64,000 nt of DNA from Thiothrix fructosivorans (GTDB lineage: Bacteria > Pseudomonadota > Gammaproteobacteria > Thiotrichales > Thiotrichaceae): NCBI RefSeq assembly GCF_017349355.1, contig NZ_JAFMPM010000008.1:744001-808000 (forward strand), written 5' to 3'. The first letter of the stretch is position 1. Every line of letters begins with the position of its first letter. The notes under the pieces are model-generated. The model ran no database searches. It had not been told where the DNA came from and saw only the letters and a list, made by a program, of their open reading frames with translations. This document shows, piece after piece, positions 1 through 7,992 of the stretch. The position numbers were made by a program, and so were the translations under genes.

Positions 1-537
1 GGTATTGATAAGACCCGTTTTAATATTGATACATTGACCAGTGCGGTAACAGGCATCCATTGGGTTAACCATTCACGCGTGGATGCTCCTGTGGAAAGCC
101 CTGATGCCGATTACCTGTCTTTCGGCTTACTGTATAGCGGTGGCAAACCCCCGCCCTTCGATTGGCAAGCCGGTAAAGAAAAGCGGATTTTTTCGTTCAA
201 AAGCGCTGTGGGGTGTGTGGCGGGGGTTACCTTGATTGATAACCATGACCCTTTCAGTCAATTGCCCAATTCTGCCAATACGAATCCGGGGAATGAGTTT
301 TCCAATATCGGTTGGTTAGGCGGGAATAGTTATACCGGTAATTACGGCAAGCCCATAACGTGCGGCAATGTGCCAACGCCATCGTCCATTTGTGAAAAAA
401 ACCCTCTGCTGTTAAGTGCTATTAAGCGCGAAGTATCGGTTCTAGCGGCATTGATCAATAAAATTGGCTCTATCAGCCAACGGCAGACCCTTCAGAAAAA
501 GTTGAACGACTTGCGTAGTAGCTTGCAATGCAACTAA
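1..537 (+). CDS. C-terminal part of an unidentified, probably secreted/surface protein (5' end outside window)
   Basis: The reading frame is open from the first base of the window and stops at 535-537, so only the last 178 codons are visible. It has a compact segment with DPF, NTNPGN, NIGWLG and TGNYG motifs and a few cysteines, followed by a helical C-terminal tail. The composition (aromatic, Gly/Asn/Pro-rich, no obvious catalytic motif) looks like an extracellular beta-rich domain of the kind found near the end of large bacterial surface proteins. I cannot name the family. The nearest start-like codon is a TTG at 34, but it has no ribosome site and the frame upstream of it is open, so the true start lies to the left. 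Confidence 0.6.
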   Translation, partial: GIDKTRFNIDTLTSAVTGIHWVNHSRVDAPVESPDADYLSFGLLYSGGKPPPFDWQAGKEKRIFSFKSAVGCVAGVTLIDNHDPFSQLPNSANTNPGNEFSNIGWLGGNSYTGNYGKPITCGNVPTPSSICEKNPLLLSAIKREVSVLAALINKIGSISQRQTLQKKLNDLRSSLQCN

Positions 538-562
538 AGCTCTTAACGCACCGCAACCGACC

Positions 563-599
563 CCTATTCACCCTATGGTTGACCCCTAGGGTGAATAGG
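563..599. repeat. 13-bp perfect inverted repeat between genes
   Basis: CCTATTCACCCTA at 563-575 is repeated in inverse orientation at 587-599, with an 11-base loop. It lies 25 bases after the stop of the preceding partial gene. No T-run follows on either strand, so it is not a textbook intrinsic terminator. It could be a processing or stabilising stem-loop, or an operator just upstream of the promoter at 622. Confidence 0.55.
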
Positions 600-621
600 C
601 TTATTAAGCTGTCATACAGTA

Positions 622-650
622 TTGACACCTTGTGGCTGGATAATTAGTAT
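622..650 (+). promoter_or_regulatory. Candidate sigma-70 promoter for the winged-helix gene
   Basis: A perfect -35 box TTGACA (622-627) is followed after 17 bases by TAGTAT (645-650), a 4/6 match to the -10 consensus. The start codon is at 718. A CTGTCAT at 609-615 lies just upstream, but its partner is not at the 11-bp spacing a Pho box needs. Confidence 0.45.
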
Positions 651-717
651 CTTTCTCATTGATAAAACTCAATCATCAATAAAAAAAAACGAGTTGTCAC
701 CTGTGAGGAATACAAGA

Positions 718-1176
718 ATGCCTGTCATGTCTCCACCCTTTGGATGGCGGCAACGCTGTCCGCAAAGTGAATTAGAAGTCCACGCACTTGGGTCGCCGTA
801 CATATTTTTTCGGGATAAACCACTCCACCTCAGCCCGCGTATGCTGGAAATTCTGTGTGTTCTCGCACTCAACCCCGAAGGGCTGACTTTAGAAGCCTGT
901 CACGCGATTCTCTACGGTGATGAGCATGTCGCTACCGCTACTTTGAAAGCTGAACTTTCCCACTTGCGCACCCTGTTGGATGGACGTATCAGTGCGCGAA
1001 CTTACCGTTTGGTGGGGACGGTTTGGGTCGATTTTATCGCCTTGTGGGCAGCCATTCGCCAACATCAAGTGGCTGAAGCCCGTCACTTATACCGAGGAGA
1101 ACTTTTACCTCATTCTCAATCCCTCGAAATCAAGGAATGGCGTGCCTGCATCAATGCCGTGATGGCGAGGCAATAA
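718..1176 (+). CDS. Winged-helix (OmpR/SARP-like) C-terminal-type domain protein
   Basis: This is a 152-residue protein. The pattern LSPRMLEILCVLALNPEGL, then LYGDEHVATATLKAELSHLR and later YRGELLPHS followed by WR, matches the DNA-binding region seen at the C-terminus of GAF-domain transcriptional regulators, here standing alone. There is no sensor domain, which is unusual. I chose ATG 718 because GAGGAA at 705-710 sits 7 bases upstream; an in-frame TTG at 622 would place the start inside the -35 box. It lies directly upstream of the phosphate-starvation lipid genes on the same strand, but the Pho box at 1182 separates it from btaA. Its target is unknown. Confidence 0.6.
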   Translation: MPVMSPPFGWRQRCPQSELEVHALGSPYIFFRDKPLHLSPRMLEILCVLALNPEGLTLEACHAILYGDEHVATATLKAELSHLRTLLDGRISARTYRLVGTVWVDFIALWAAIRQHQVAEARHLYRGELLPHSQSLEIKEWRACINAVMARQ

Positions 1177-1181
1177 TAAAA

Positions 1182-1214
1182 CCATCATACAAGCGTCACG
1201 TTGCCGTCATTCCC
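1182..1214 (+). promoter_or_regulatory. Pho box (three 11-bp direct repeats) upstream of btaA
   Basis: Three consecutive 11-bp units, CCATCATACAA / GCGTCACGTTG / CCGTCATTCCC, place TCA at exactly 11-base intervals (1185, 1196, 1207). This is the architecture of a PhoB binding site (consensus CTGTCAT repeated every 11 bp). It ends 47 bases before the btaA start, suitable for PhoB activation of the btaA-btaB-plcP operon. No good -10 box is evident. Confidence 0.7.
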
Positions 1215-1261
1215 AAGCCTTAGCCTCAAGCCCACGATTCGATTTTGTTAGTGAGAGTTTC

Positions 1262-2476
1262 ATGGCAGGTATTTCCGACGCAATGCGCGATGCTGTGCAT
1301 CAACATGCCCCAACATCCTTGATGGGAATGCAGCAACGTTTATTCAGCTTTTGGTTCAATAGCTTCATCTACAACCAGATTTGGGAAGACCCAGCGGTGG
1401 ATTTGCAAGCCTTGCAACTGACAGCGGAAAGCCGCGTACTGACGATTGCCTCCGGTGGTTGCAATGTATTGAATTACCTTACTGCGCATCCGGCACATAT
1501 CACCGCTCTTGACCTGAACCCTTACCACTTGTCCTTGACGCGCCTGAAACTGGCGGCGATGAAACATTTGCCGGATCATGCCAGTTTTTACGATTTTGTT
1601 GGCTATGCCGACCGTGATAATAATGTAGCGCTTTATAACCGCTATATCCAGCCGCATCTGGAGGAAGAACTGGAGCGCTTCTGGCAGGGGCGTAACATCC
1701 TCGGTCAGAAGCGCATCCATATGTTTCGCGATGGACTGTATCGCCACACCCGCTTCGGCTATTTCATGCGCTTTTTGCATTGGATAGCGCGTCGAACGAA
1801 CTATCAGCCCGAAAAACTACTGACGGCTGCCAGCCTATACGAACAGCAAGCGATTTTTCGCCAACACATCGCCCCATTTTTCGACAATAAACTGGTGAAG
1901 TTGTTGGGTAAATTACCGATGTCGGTGTTTAGCCTCGGCATTCCACCGCAGCAATACAAAGCGATGCAAGCGCAGGGCAACCTGATTGCGCAGTACCGCG
2001 AACGGGTGGAACGGTTGGCGTGCGCTACACCGATTCAACAGAATTACTTTGCATGGCAAGGATTTAGCCACAGCTACGACCACGAGAAACGTCAAGCGCT
2101 GCCTGATTACTTGCAAGCGGAAAACTATGCCGCGATTCGTGGTCAATTGGGCAAGGTCGATACGTACCTCGGCTCAATGATCGACTTCCTCGAACAGCAA
2201 GCCCCGCACAGCTACGACCGTTTTGTGTTCCTTGATGCCCAAGATTGGATGACGGATACGGTTCTCACCCAGTTGTGGACGCAAGTTGCACGGGTCGGCA
2301 AACCGGGCACGCGCATTATTTTCCGTACCGCTGCCGCTGAATCCCCCCTAGAAACCGCCTTGCCTGCCGCGTTGCGCAGCCAGTTTGTGTATGAAGCTGA
2401 GCTTTCCTCGCAATTATTCCAGCAAGATCGTTCGGCGATTTACGGTGGTTTCCACCTCTACCGCAAGGCAGATTGA
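1262..2476 (+). CDS. btaA: S-adenosylmethionine:diacylglycerol 3-amino-3-carboxypropyltransferase (BtaA)
   Basis: BtaA moves the aminocarboxypropyl group of SAM to diacylglycerol, giving diacylglyceryl-homoserine, the first step of the phosphorus-free betaine lipid DGTS. The 404 residues show the family (DUF3419) signature: NQIWEDP at 38-44, a SAM-binding loop TIASGGCN at 61-68 and ALDLNP at 82-87, with full family length. ATG 1262 is preceded by GTGAGAG five bases upstream. The next gene encodes the methyltransferase for the second step, and a PlcP-type lipase follows; the starts are close or overlapping, so this is one operon behind a three-unit Pho box. In alphaproteobacteria the same genes are induced by phosphate starvation. 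Confidence 0.88.
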   Translation: MAGISDAMRDAVHQHAPTSLMGMQQRLFSFWFNSFIYNQIWEDPAVDLQALQLTAESRVLTIASGGCNVLNYLTAHPAHITALDLNPYHLSLTRLKLAAMKHLPDHASFYDFVGYADRDNNVALYNRYIQPHLEEELERFWQGRNILGQKRIHMFRDGLYRHTRFGYFMRFLHWIARRTNYQPEKLLTAASLYEQQAIFRQHIAPFFDNKLVKLLGKLPMSVFSLGIPPQQYKAMQAQGNLIAQYRERVERLACATPIQQNYFAWQGFSHSYDHEKRQALPDYLQAENYAAIRGQLGKVDTYLGSMIDFLEQQAPHSYDRFVFLDAQDWMTDTVLTQLWTQVARVGKPGTRIIFRTAAAESPLETALPAALRSQFVYEAELSSQLFQQDRSAIYGGFHLYRKAD

Positions 2477-2478
2477 CG

Positions 2479-3177
2479 ATGGATGCTGCACAGAAAATGG
2501 ATCAGCAGTACCGTTATCAACGGTATGTTTACGACTTGTCACGCAAGTATTACCTATTAGGGCGTGATCAGTTATTAGCTGAAATGGTGGTGACACCGGG
2601 GCAAACCGTGCTGGAAATGGGTTGTGGCACGGGGCGCAATCTAGCCAAGCTGGCGTATCGCTACCCCGCCGCCCAGTTGTATGGTATTGACGCTTCCCAG
2701 CAAATGTTGGAAACGGCGCATCTGAACCTGCGCGGCACGCTGTATGAACATAAAATTACCCTGCAACAAGGGCTGGCGGGGCAAATCAGCCCAGCCGATG
2801 TTGGGCTAAGTAAACCGTTTGATCACATCGTGTTTTCGTATGTGCTGTCGATGATTCCCAGTTGGCAAGAGGTGCTGGAACACGCGTTGAGCATCCTCAA
2901 GCCCGGTGGGTATGTGCATGTGGTGGATTTTTCCGATCAGCAAACCATGCCAGCATGGTTTCGCAAGCTCTTATTGCAATGGCTGGATTGGTTTCATGTT
3001 CACCCTGATCCTGCCGTTCCCGCGTATTTGGAACAACTGGCAGCGCGACAGCATGATCAACTGCGAATGCACCACTTGAGTGGGCGTTACGCTTTGCTTG
3101 CGCATTACCAGAAAGGGGGAAATCCCAATGACTATCAATCAGAACTGCCGAACCTATCGCAGTATCTGGATTTCTGA
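2479..3177 (+). CDS. btaB: Diacylglyceryl-homoserine N-methyltransferase (BtaB)
   Basis: A class I SAM-dependent methyltransferase of 232 residues with motif I LEMGCGTGRN at 45-54 and an acidic motif II (YGIDAS). BtaB-type enzymes methylate the homoserine nitrogen three times to make the betaine lipid DGTS. The assignment rests on the fold plus position: its ATG lies 3 bases after the btaA stop. The N-terminal MDQQYRYQRYVYDLSRKYYL region resembles BtaB more than generic methyltransferases. I preferred ATG 2479 to an in-frame TTG at 2473 that overlaps the btaA stop. Its 3' end overlaps plcP by 50 bases, implying coupled translation. Confidence 0.82.
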   Translation: MDAAQKMDQQYRYQRYVYDLSRKYYLLGRDQLLAEMVVTPGQTVLEMGCGTGRNLAKLAYRYPAAQLYGIDASQQMLETAHLNLRGTLYEHKITLQQGLAGQISPADVGLSKPFDHIVFSYVLSMIPSWQEVLEHALSILKPGGYVHVVDFSDQQTMPAWFRKLLLQWLDWFHVHPDPAVPAYLEQLAARQHDQLRMHHLSGRYALLAHYQKGGNPNDYQSELPNLSQYLDF

Positions 3178-3934
3178 CACGCACCTCGGCTCGCGTGGGT
3201 GCAAAGCCGAGTTACTCCTCGATTTTCTCCAACACAATCACGCTGAACACCTTTATTTGGTCGGCGATATTGTGGATGGTTGGGCATTGCGCAAACGCTG
3301 GTATTGGGATGCGTTCCACGACCAGATTTTGCACTTGCTGTTTGAGCGGGCGCAACACGGTACGCATGTGACCTACGTCAGTGGCAATCATGATGAATTT
3401 ATCCGTCCCTTCATTCGCCACCGCATTACCGCGATCAATTTGGAGGACGAAGTGGTGCATACCACAGCGGATGGGCGCAAGTTTTTGGTGCTGCATGGCG
3501 ACCAGTTTGATGGGGTCATGCAGTTTGCCCGCTGGTTGGCTATCGTAGGGGATTGGGCTTACGAACGCTTGCTGGTGGCTAATAACGTTTACAATCGCTT
3601 GCGCCGCCGGATGGGCTACCCGTATTGGTCGTTATCGGCGTACCTCAAACACAAAACCAAATCAGCGGTGAATTTCATTTCAGCGTTTGAGGAAACTTTG
3701 GCGAAAGAAGCCAAACGGCGTGAACTGGATGGCATTATTTGCGGGCATATTCATCATGCTGAAATCCGGGAGATTGACGGTATTTTGTATTGCAACGATG
3801 GTGATTGGGTGGAAAGTTGCACGGCGTTGGTGGAAGAGTGGGATGGTAGTTTACGTGTGGTGTACTGGACACAGTTGGATGCGGTTCGTATTGATGAATC
3901 TCCATCCGTTGCGGCAGAACCCCTGGCGGCGTAG
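3128..3934 (+). CDS. plcP: PlcP-type metallophosphoesterase (phosphate-starvation phospholipase C)
   Basis: A calcineurin-like phosphoesterase of 268 residues. The metal ligands are visible as DTHLGS (17-22), GDIVDGW (46-52), GNHDEF (86-91), HGDQFD and CGHIHHAEI, ending in GDWVES. The motif set and length match Sinorhizobium PlcP, which splits phosphatidylcholine and other phospholipids to diacylglycerol and phosphoalcohol under phosphate limitation; that diacylglycerol is the substrate of BtaA. The same family is often mislabelled as the lipid A enzyme LpxH. The position directly after btaAB behind a Pho box decides for PlcP. ATG 3128 has a strong AAAGGGGGAAA ribosome site. Transcription ends at the hairpin at 3944. 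Confidence 0.82.
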   Translation: MTINQNCRTYRSIWISDTHLGSRGCKAELLLDFLQHNHAEHLYLVGDIVDGWALRKRWYWDAFHDQILHLLFERAQHGTHVTYVSGNHDEFIRPFIRHRITAINLEDEVVHTTADGRKFLVLHGDQFDGVMQFARWLAIVGDWAYERLLVANNVYNRLRRRMGYPYWSLSAYLKHKTKSAVNFISAFEETLAKEAKRRELDGIICGHIHHAEIREIDGILYCNDGDWVESCTALVEEWDGSLRVVYWTQLDAVRIDESPSVAAEPLAA

Positions 3935-3943
3935 ATAAAAAAA

Positions 3944-3961
3944 GGGAGCATCCCTGCTCCC
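3944..3961. terminator. Bidirectional intrinsic terminator between plcP and pstS
   Basis: GGGAGCA (3944-3950) pairs with TGCTCCC (3955-3961) around a four-base loop, with an A-run on the left and a T-rich tract on the right. It can therefore terminate both plcP (plus) and the convergent pstS (minus). Confidence 0.8.
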
Positions 3962-4048
3962 TTAACATTTTTTGAATCTTTCGTTGTTGGAATCGTTAGT
4001 TATTGAATGGATTATTGTTATTCATTAGCTTTCCTGAGCTTCTTACTA

Positions 4049-5092
4049 TTATTTCAATTCGTTGATAGATACTGGCTTGAGTGCCGTTGCTGCTGCAATA
4101 GACGCGCTCTTTTCTGCCGCAGGCAGGGCAACCATGCCTTTTTCTGCCAAGTAGCCTTCTGGACTCAGGGCTGCATCGCTGGCGAATTCAGCCATGAATT
4201 CTTTGATGCCTTTTACTTGGTCAACGTGGCTGTTTTTCACGTAGAAGAACAGGGGACGTGACAGTGGGTAAGCACCGCTGGCAATGTTGTCGTAGCTGAT
4301 TTCTTTGCCATCAATCGCGGCGGCTTTCAGGGAGTCAGCGTTTTGCTCAAGGAAGCTGTAGCCAAAGATGCCGACGGCTTTATGGTTCGCTTGCAGCTTT
4401 TGCACGATCAGATTGTCGTTTTCGCCTGCTTCGATGTAATGACCGTCTTCACGCACAGTTGTGCAAGCCGCTTTGAAGGCTTTTTCGTCTTTTTTCTTCA
4501 GTTCAGGCATACCTTGGAACAGCAAGCAGCCTTTTTCTAAACCCAACTCGGCGAGTGCGTCACGCGTACCAGAGGTTGGTGGTGGCCCCATGACTTCGAT
4601 TTTGACATCCGGCATATCAGGGTTAACGTCTTTCCAAGTGGTATAGGTGTTGGCTTGCAATTCACCGTTAGGACCTGTTGGAACGTCTTTTGCTAATGCC
4701 AAATACAATTCGCGGCGTGACAGCTTGATCGGTGGCGCATCTTTCGCTTGTGCGACAGCGATACCATCGAAACCGATTTTGACTTCAGTCACGGCATCAA
4801 CACCGTTTTTCATGCAGCCTTCTAACTCGCTCTTTTTGATGCGGCGTGAAGCGTTGGTAATGTCAGGCGTTTCGATCCCATTGCCTGCACAAAACAGTTT
4901 CATACCACCGCCTGTACCGGTGGATTCCACTTTCGGTGCTGCCATGCCGGTTTTCTTAGCGAACTGTTCAGCTACTGCGGTAGAGAAAGGGTAAACGGTG
5001 GAAGAACCAACGATTTCGATATTGTCACGGGCTTGGGCTACACCGGCAGCAGCCACTAGACCCAATGCGACTGCTAGCGTGAGTTGTTTCAT
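4049..5092 (-). CDS. pstS: Phosphate ABC transporter substrate-binding protein PstS (copy 1)
   Basis: A periplasmic phosphate-binding protein of 347 residues. A Sec signal peptide covers about 1-21 (cleavage after VAQA). The mature part starts with the typical IEIVGSSTVYPFS, and later PPPTSGTRDA and the EAGENDNLIVQKL stretch form the phosphate site. AAGGAGC precedes the ATG. It belongs to the PstS subgroup with VGSSTVYPF, common in gammaproteobacteria. The permease and ATPase genes pstC, pstA and pstB do not follow, so it must work with a transporter encoded elsewhere. A three-unit Pho box sits 67 bases upstream. A second copy is at 18714. Confidence 0.9.
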   Translation of the reverse strand: MKQLTLAVALGLVAAAGVAQARDNIEIVGSSTVYPFSTAVAEQFAKKTGMAAPKVESTGTGGGMKLFCAGNGIETPDITNASRRIKKSELEGCMKNGVDAVTEVKIGFDGIAVAQAKDAPPIKLSRRELYLALAKDVPTGPNGELQANTYTTWKDVNPDMPDVKIEVMGPPPTSGTRDALAELGLEKGCLLFQGMPELKKKDEKAFKAACTTVREDGHYIEAGENDNLIVQKLQANHKAVGIFGYSFLEQNADSLKAAAIDGKEISYDNIASGAYPLSRPLFFYVKNSHVDQVKGIKEFMAEFASDAALSPEGYLAEKGMVALPAAEKSASIAAATALKPVSINELK

Positions 5093-5158
5093 TTAAAAGC
5101 TCCTTGAAAAAAACTTCGGGGTTGATGTGTGCGCATCGTAGAGCGTTTCAGTGAAGGC

Positions 5159-5191
5159 TTTATGACGGTATTGTGAAGGAATAATGACAAG
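5159..5191 (-). promoter_or_regulatory. Pho box (three 11-bp repeats) upstream of pstS copy 1
   Basis: Read on the minus strand the site is CTTGTCATTAT / TCCTTCACAAT / ACCGTCATAAA, three adjoining 11-bp units with the TCA cores at equal spacing. It lies in the divergent region between pstS and the pyruvate-kinase-like gene. A further CTGTCAT on the plus strand at 5206-5212, followed 11 bases later by the weak CTGCAAT, could serve the pyruvate-kinase-like gene. Confidence 0.75.
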
Positions 5192-5286
5192 CATGGGCGT
5201 GCATCCTGTCATCAGACTGCAATATGGCAGGCGTAGCATTCCTGTGAATAAGCTAACAGGACACGCAATCCAAAAGGACAATAAGC

Positions 5287-7113
5287 ATGGACGCGAAACA
5301 TTTACTGGATCACCTCATCTGGATTCGTCGGCAGGCAGTGGTTTTTGCCGCTCACTATCCGGGGCTTGACGGGGTGGCTGCAACCCATCAGGCATCGGCA
5401 TATAACCTGCTGCATTACCTCTCGGTACGTAGCCACGAATTGCGCGAGTTACAGCTTGGGTTGATTGAACGGGGTCTGAGTTCACTCGGTATTTTGGAAT
5501 CGCATACGTTGGCAACCCTCAATAGCGTGATTGCTGCTCTGCAATGCTTGCAAGGTGAAGCACCCTCGGAAGCACCTGCTGCCCCTGTGTCCGTTGCTGC
5601 TAGTAGCGAGTTGCTAGAGCGTTCGACGACCGCGCTGTTTGGCTTGCGCCCAGCGCACCGCGATGTTCGTATCATGGTGACAATGCCTTCGGAAGCTGCT
5701 GACAGTCAGGTATTGATTAGCAATTTGTTGGAAACAGGTATGGATGTCATGCGGATTAACTGCGCCCATGACAATGCCGATACTTGGCAGCAAATGATCG
5801 GCAATCTGCGCTTGGCAGAAGCCAGTACGGGAAAAATCGGCAAAATCCAGCTTGATCTAGCAGGACCAAAGTTGCGTACTGGCACGATTCGAGCGGTTGG
5901 GCGGATCATCAAGCTCAAGCCTTTGCGTGACTTATTTGGGCATGTGTATATGCCGGGACGCATTTGGCTAGTTCCTGAAGGCGAAGATGCGGTTGCTGAG
6001 GATTTCCCCACGTTACAAGTTAGCGGCACGGTGTTGGCTGAAACCCGTCCGGGCGATTACATCCTGCTCACGGATGCCCGCGAAGCCCGCCGCGAATTGC
6101 GTATTGTGGCAAAACACCAGCACGCCCGCTTGGTGACGACGGAGCATACCGCTTATTTGCAGGAAAACACTAAGTTGCTGTTCGAGCGTAACGACAAAAA
6201 ACTTGGCGAAGGCTTGTTAATTAATGTGCATGAAGTGACTCCTCCCCTTGTGCTGCAAGTTGGTGATCCATTGCTCCTGACCCGTGATGATGCAGCGGGG
6301 ATGCCTGCGGTGCGTGACGCAACAGGTGTGCCAATCCAACCTGCTCGCATTCACTGTACGCTGGATGAAGCCTTTAGTGCCGTACAGGTAGGTCAGCAAG
6401 TGTGGCTGGATGACGGCAAGATTGGTGGTACGGTGGAAAGCAGTGATGGCGCAATGATTGGGCTGAGGATCACCCATACCTCGCCCGGTGGTGCTAAGTT
6501 ACGGGAAGAAAAGGGCATCAATTTCCCCGATACCGTGTTCCACACGTCAGCCCTGACGGCTAAAGACATTGCCGATCTGGAAGCAATGGCGGGCAAGGTG
6601 GACATGGTGGCGTTGTCGTTTGTGCGTACCCCGCAAGATGTGGCAGACCTGCAAGCTCACCTGCAACGTCTTGGTATCCCCGACACGGGCATTATTCTCA
6701 AGATCGAAAATCGTGCTGCATTTGAGAACCTTCCCGCCATTTTGTTAACCGCACTGCGCTCTTCCACGGTTGGGGTAATGATTGCACGCGGTGATTTGGC
6801 GGTGGAAGTTGGTTTCGAGCGCCTCTCCGAAGTGCAGGAGGAAATCCTTTGGCTGTGCGAAGCCGCGCATATTCCGGTGATATGGGCAACCCAGATTCTG
6901 GAAAGCATGGCGAAAAAAGGTGCGCCTTCCCGTGCGGAAATCAGTGACGCTGCGATGAGCATCCGCGCCGAATGCGCCATGCTTAACAAAGGGCCACACA
7001 TCGTCGAAACAGTACGTTTTCTGGACGGCATCATGCAGCGCATGGAAAGCCACTACCACAAGCGCCGCTTAATGATGCGTCCTTTGAATGTGTGTCGAAA
7101 CGGCGGACTTTAG
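5287..7113 (+). CDS. Atypical pyruvate kinase-family protein with N-terminal extension
   Basis: 608 residues, with a pyruvate-kinase barrel from about residue 128 behind an N-terminal helical domain that ordinary enzymes lack. Catalytic landmarks are kept: MRINCAH (RxN motif), DLAGPKLRTG, WLDDGKIGG, ALSFVRTP, ILKIENRA with the catalytic Lys, MIARGDLAVE and WATQILESM. Lys instead of Glu in GPKLRTG is typical of potassium-independent enzymes. The usual C-terminal regulatory domain is missing: the chain ends soon after AECAMLNKGPHIVETV, where the family normally has MLSGETA. It is divergent from pstS across a Pho-box region, so it may be phosphate-regulated. It could make ATP and pyruvate from PEP, or act on another enol phosphate; the activity is inferred. 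Confidence 0.7.
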   Translation: MDAKHLLDHLIWIRRQAVVFAAHYPGLDGVAATHQASAYNLLHYLSVRSHELRELQLGLIERGLSSLGILESHTLATLNSVIAALQCLQGEAPSEAPAAPVSVAASSELLERSTTALFGLRPAHRDVRIMVTMPSEAADSQVLISNLLETGMDVMRINCAHDNADTWQQMIGNLRLAEASTGKIGKIQLDLAGPKLRTGTIRAVGRIIKLKPLRDLFGHVYMPGRIWLVPEGEDAVAEDFPTLQVSGTVLAETRPGDYILLTDAREARRELRIVAKHQHARLVTTEHTAYLQENTKLLFERNDKKLGEGLLINVHEVTPPLVLQVGDPLLLTRDDAAGMPAVRDATGVPIQPARIHCTLDEAFSAVQVGQQVWLDDGKIGGTVESSDGAMIGLRITHTSPGGAKLREEKGINFPDTVFHTSALTAKDIADLEAMAGKVDMVALSFVRTPQDVADLQAHLQRLGIPDTGIILKIENRAAFENLPAILLTALRSSTVGVMIARGDLAVEVGFERLSEVQEEILWLCEAAHIPVIWATQILESMAKKGAPSRAEISDAAMSIRAECAMLNKGPHIVETVRFLDGIMQRMESHYHKRRLMMRPLNVCRNGGL

Positions 7114-7194
7114 CTCAAATATTGCCATGAGCGGATGACCTGTTGCGAAAGGGGTGAGCTACAATGCCTATTCCGTGACTGTTTAGGAAGTGTT

Positions 7195-7581
7195 ATGTCC
7201 GCTCGTTTTACGCATGGTTTTGCCTTTGACCCCGGCTATGGCTATTCGCTGGATGATTTTTTGTCGGTAGGTGCGCCGCTTGCTCCGGCGGATTTTGCGG
7301 ATTTTTGGCAAGCGCGTTATGCCCGTGCGCTCCACGTGCAGCCGTGCCCACGTATTGAGCATACGGGAGTGGTGCGTGACGGCTTTGAGATCTACGATGT
7401 GCGTTATCTGTCGACAGATCAGTGGGTTATCGAAGGGTGGTTGCTGATTCCGCAAGGGCAGCCTGTGACCCGTGCTCTCGTGTTTGGGCATGGTTATGGC
7501 GGTTGTGATGCACCGGATTTTCGCTTGAAACTGGCAGGCACTGCTTTGCTGTTCCCGTGCTTGCGGGGCTTTTGTTGTTAG
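7195..7581 (+). pseudogene. Truncated acetyl xylan esterase / cephalosporin-C deacetylase fragment
   Basis: The first ~125 residues of an AXE1-type alpha/beta hydrolase are present: an APADFADFW N-terminus, VEGW-like VIEGWLLIP and the oxyanion-loop region FGHGYGG, then LFPCLRGF where intact proteins continue into the nucleophile segment. Here the frame ends at once (CC-stop) and no remaining two-thirds (Ser, Asp, His) appears in any frame downstream. It therefore looks like a 3' deletion, not a frameshift. ATG 7195 has AGGAAG 6 bases upstream. The intact family is about 310-320 residues; this has 128. Confidence 0.65.
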
Positions 7582-7646
7582 AAGATCGTGTTGGCATAAA
7601 GTTTGCTTGAGATTTTGTGTTCACGCTTAAGTAAAGAGATTGAGCC

Positions 7647-7946
7647 ATGTTGAAAAAGCAATACTTGAAAACCCGCGCTGTGTGCAAAGTCACGTTCCGC
7701 ATCAGTAAATCCGCCGCCCAGTCTGCCCGCGAAATTGCCTTGATAGGGGATTTCAACTATTGGCAGCGGCATCCCATGACCGCTCTAAAAAACGGTGAAT
7801 TTACCACGGTGCTGGAACTGGATACGGGAAAAACGGAATACCAGTTCCGTTACGTATATGACGATAGCCGTTGGGAAAATGACTGGGAAGCCGATGGATA
7901 CGTGAGTAACGGCATAGACGGGGAAAACGGGATTTTACGTATTTGA
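7647..7946 (+). CDS. Stand-alone CBM48 / glycogen-binding-like domain protein
   Basis: A 99-residue protein made of a single early-set beta-sandwich of the isoamylase-N/CBM48 type: ALIGDFNYWQRHPMTAL, then GEFTTVLELDTGKTEYQFRY and a WENDWEADGYVSN stretch match the glycogen-binding domains of branching enzymes and AMPK-beta. There is no catalytic domain. Small proteins of this sort are thought to bind polyglucan or to act as adaptors; the target here is unknown. ATG 7647 follows GAGATTGAGCC with only a weak ribosome site. Confidence 0.7.
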   Translation: MLKKQYLKTRAVCKVTFRISKSAAQSAREIALIGDFNYWQRHPMTALKNGEFTTVLELDTGKTEYQFRYVYDDSRWENDWEADGYVSNGIDGENGILRI

Positions 7947-7992
7947 AAGCGCTGGGATTTCCCTGAAAATAAAATTGTCTGAATAATTATTT

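Noticed and set aside
609-630. CTGTCAT followed by TTGACA as a Pho box
   Set aside because: The two cores are 13 bases apart, not 11, and the second is better explained as a -35 promoter box.
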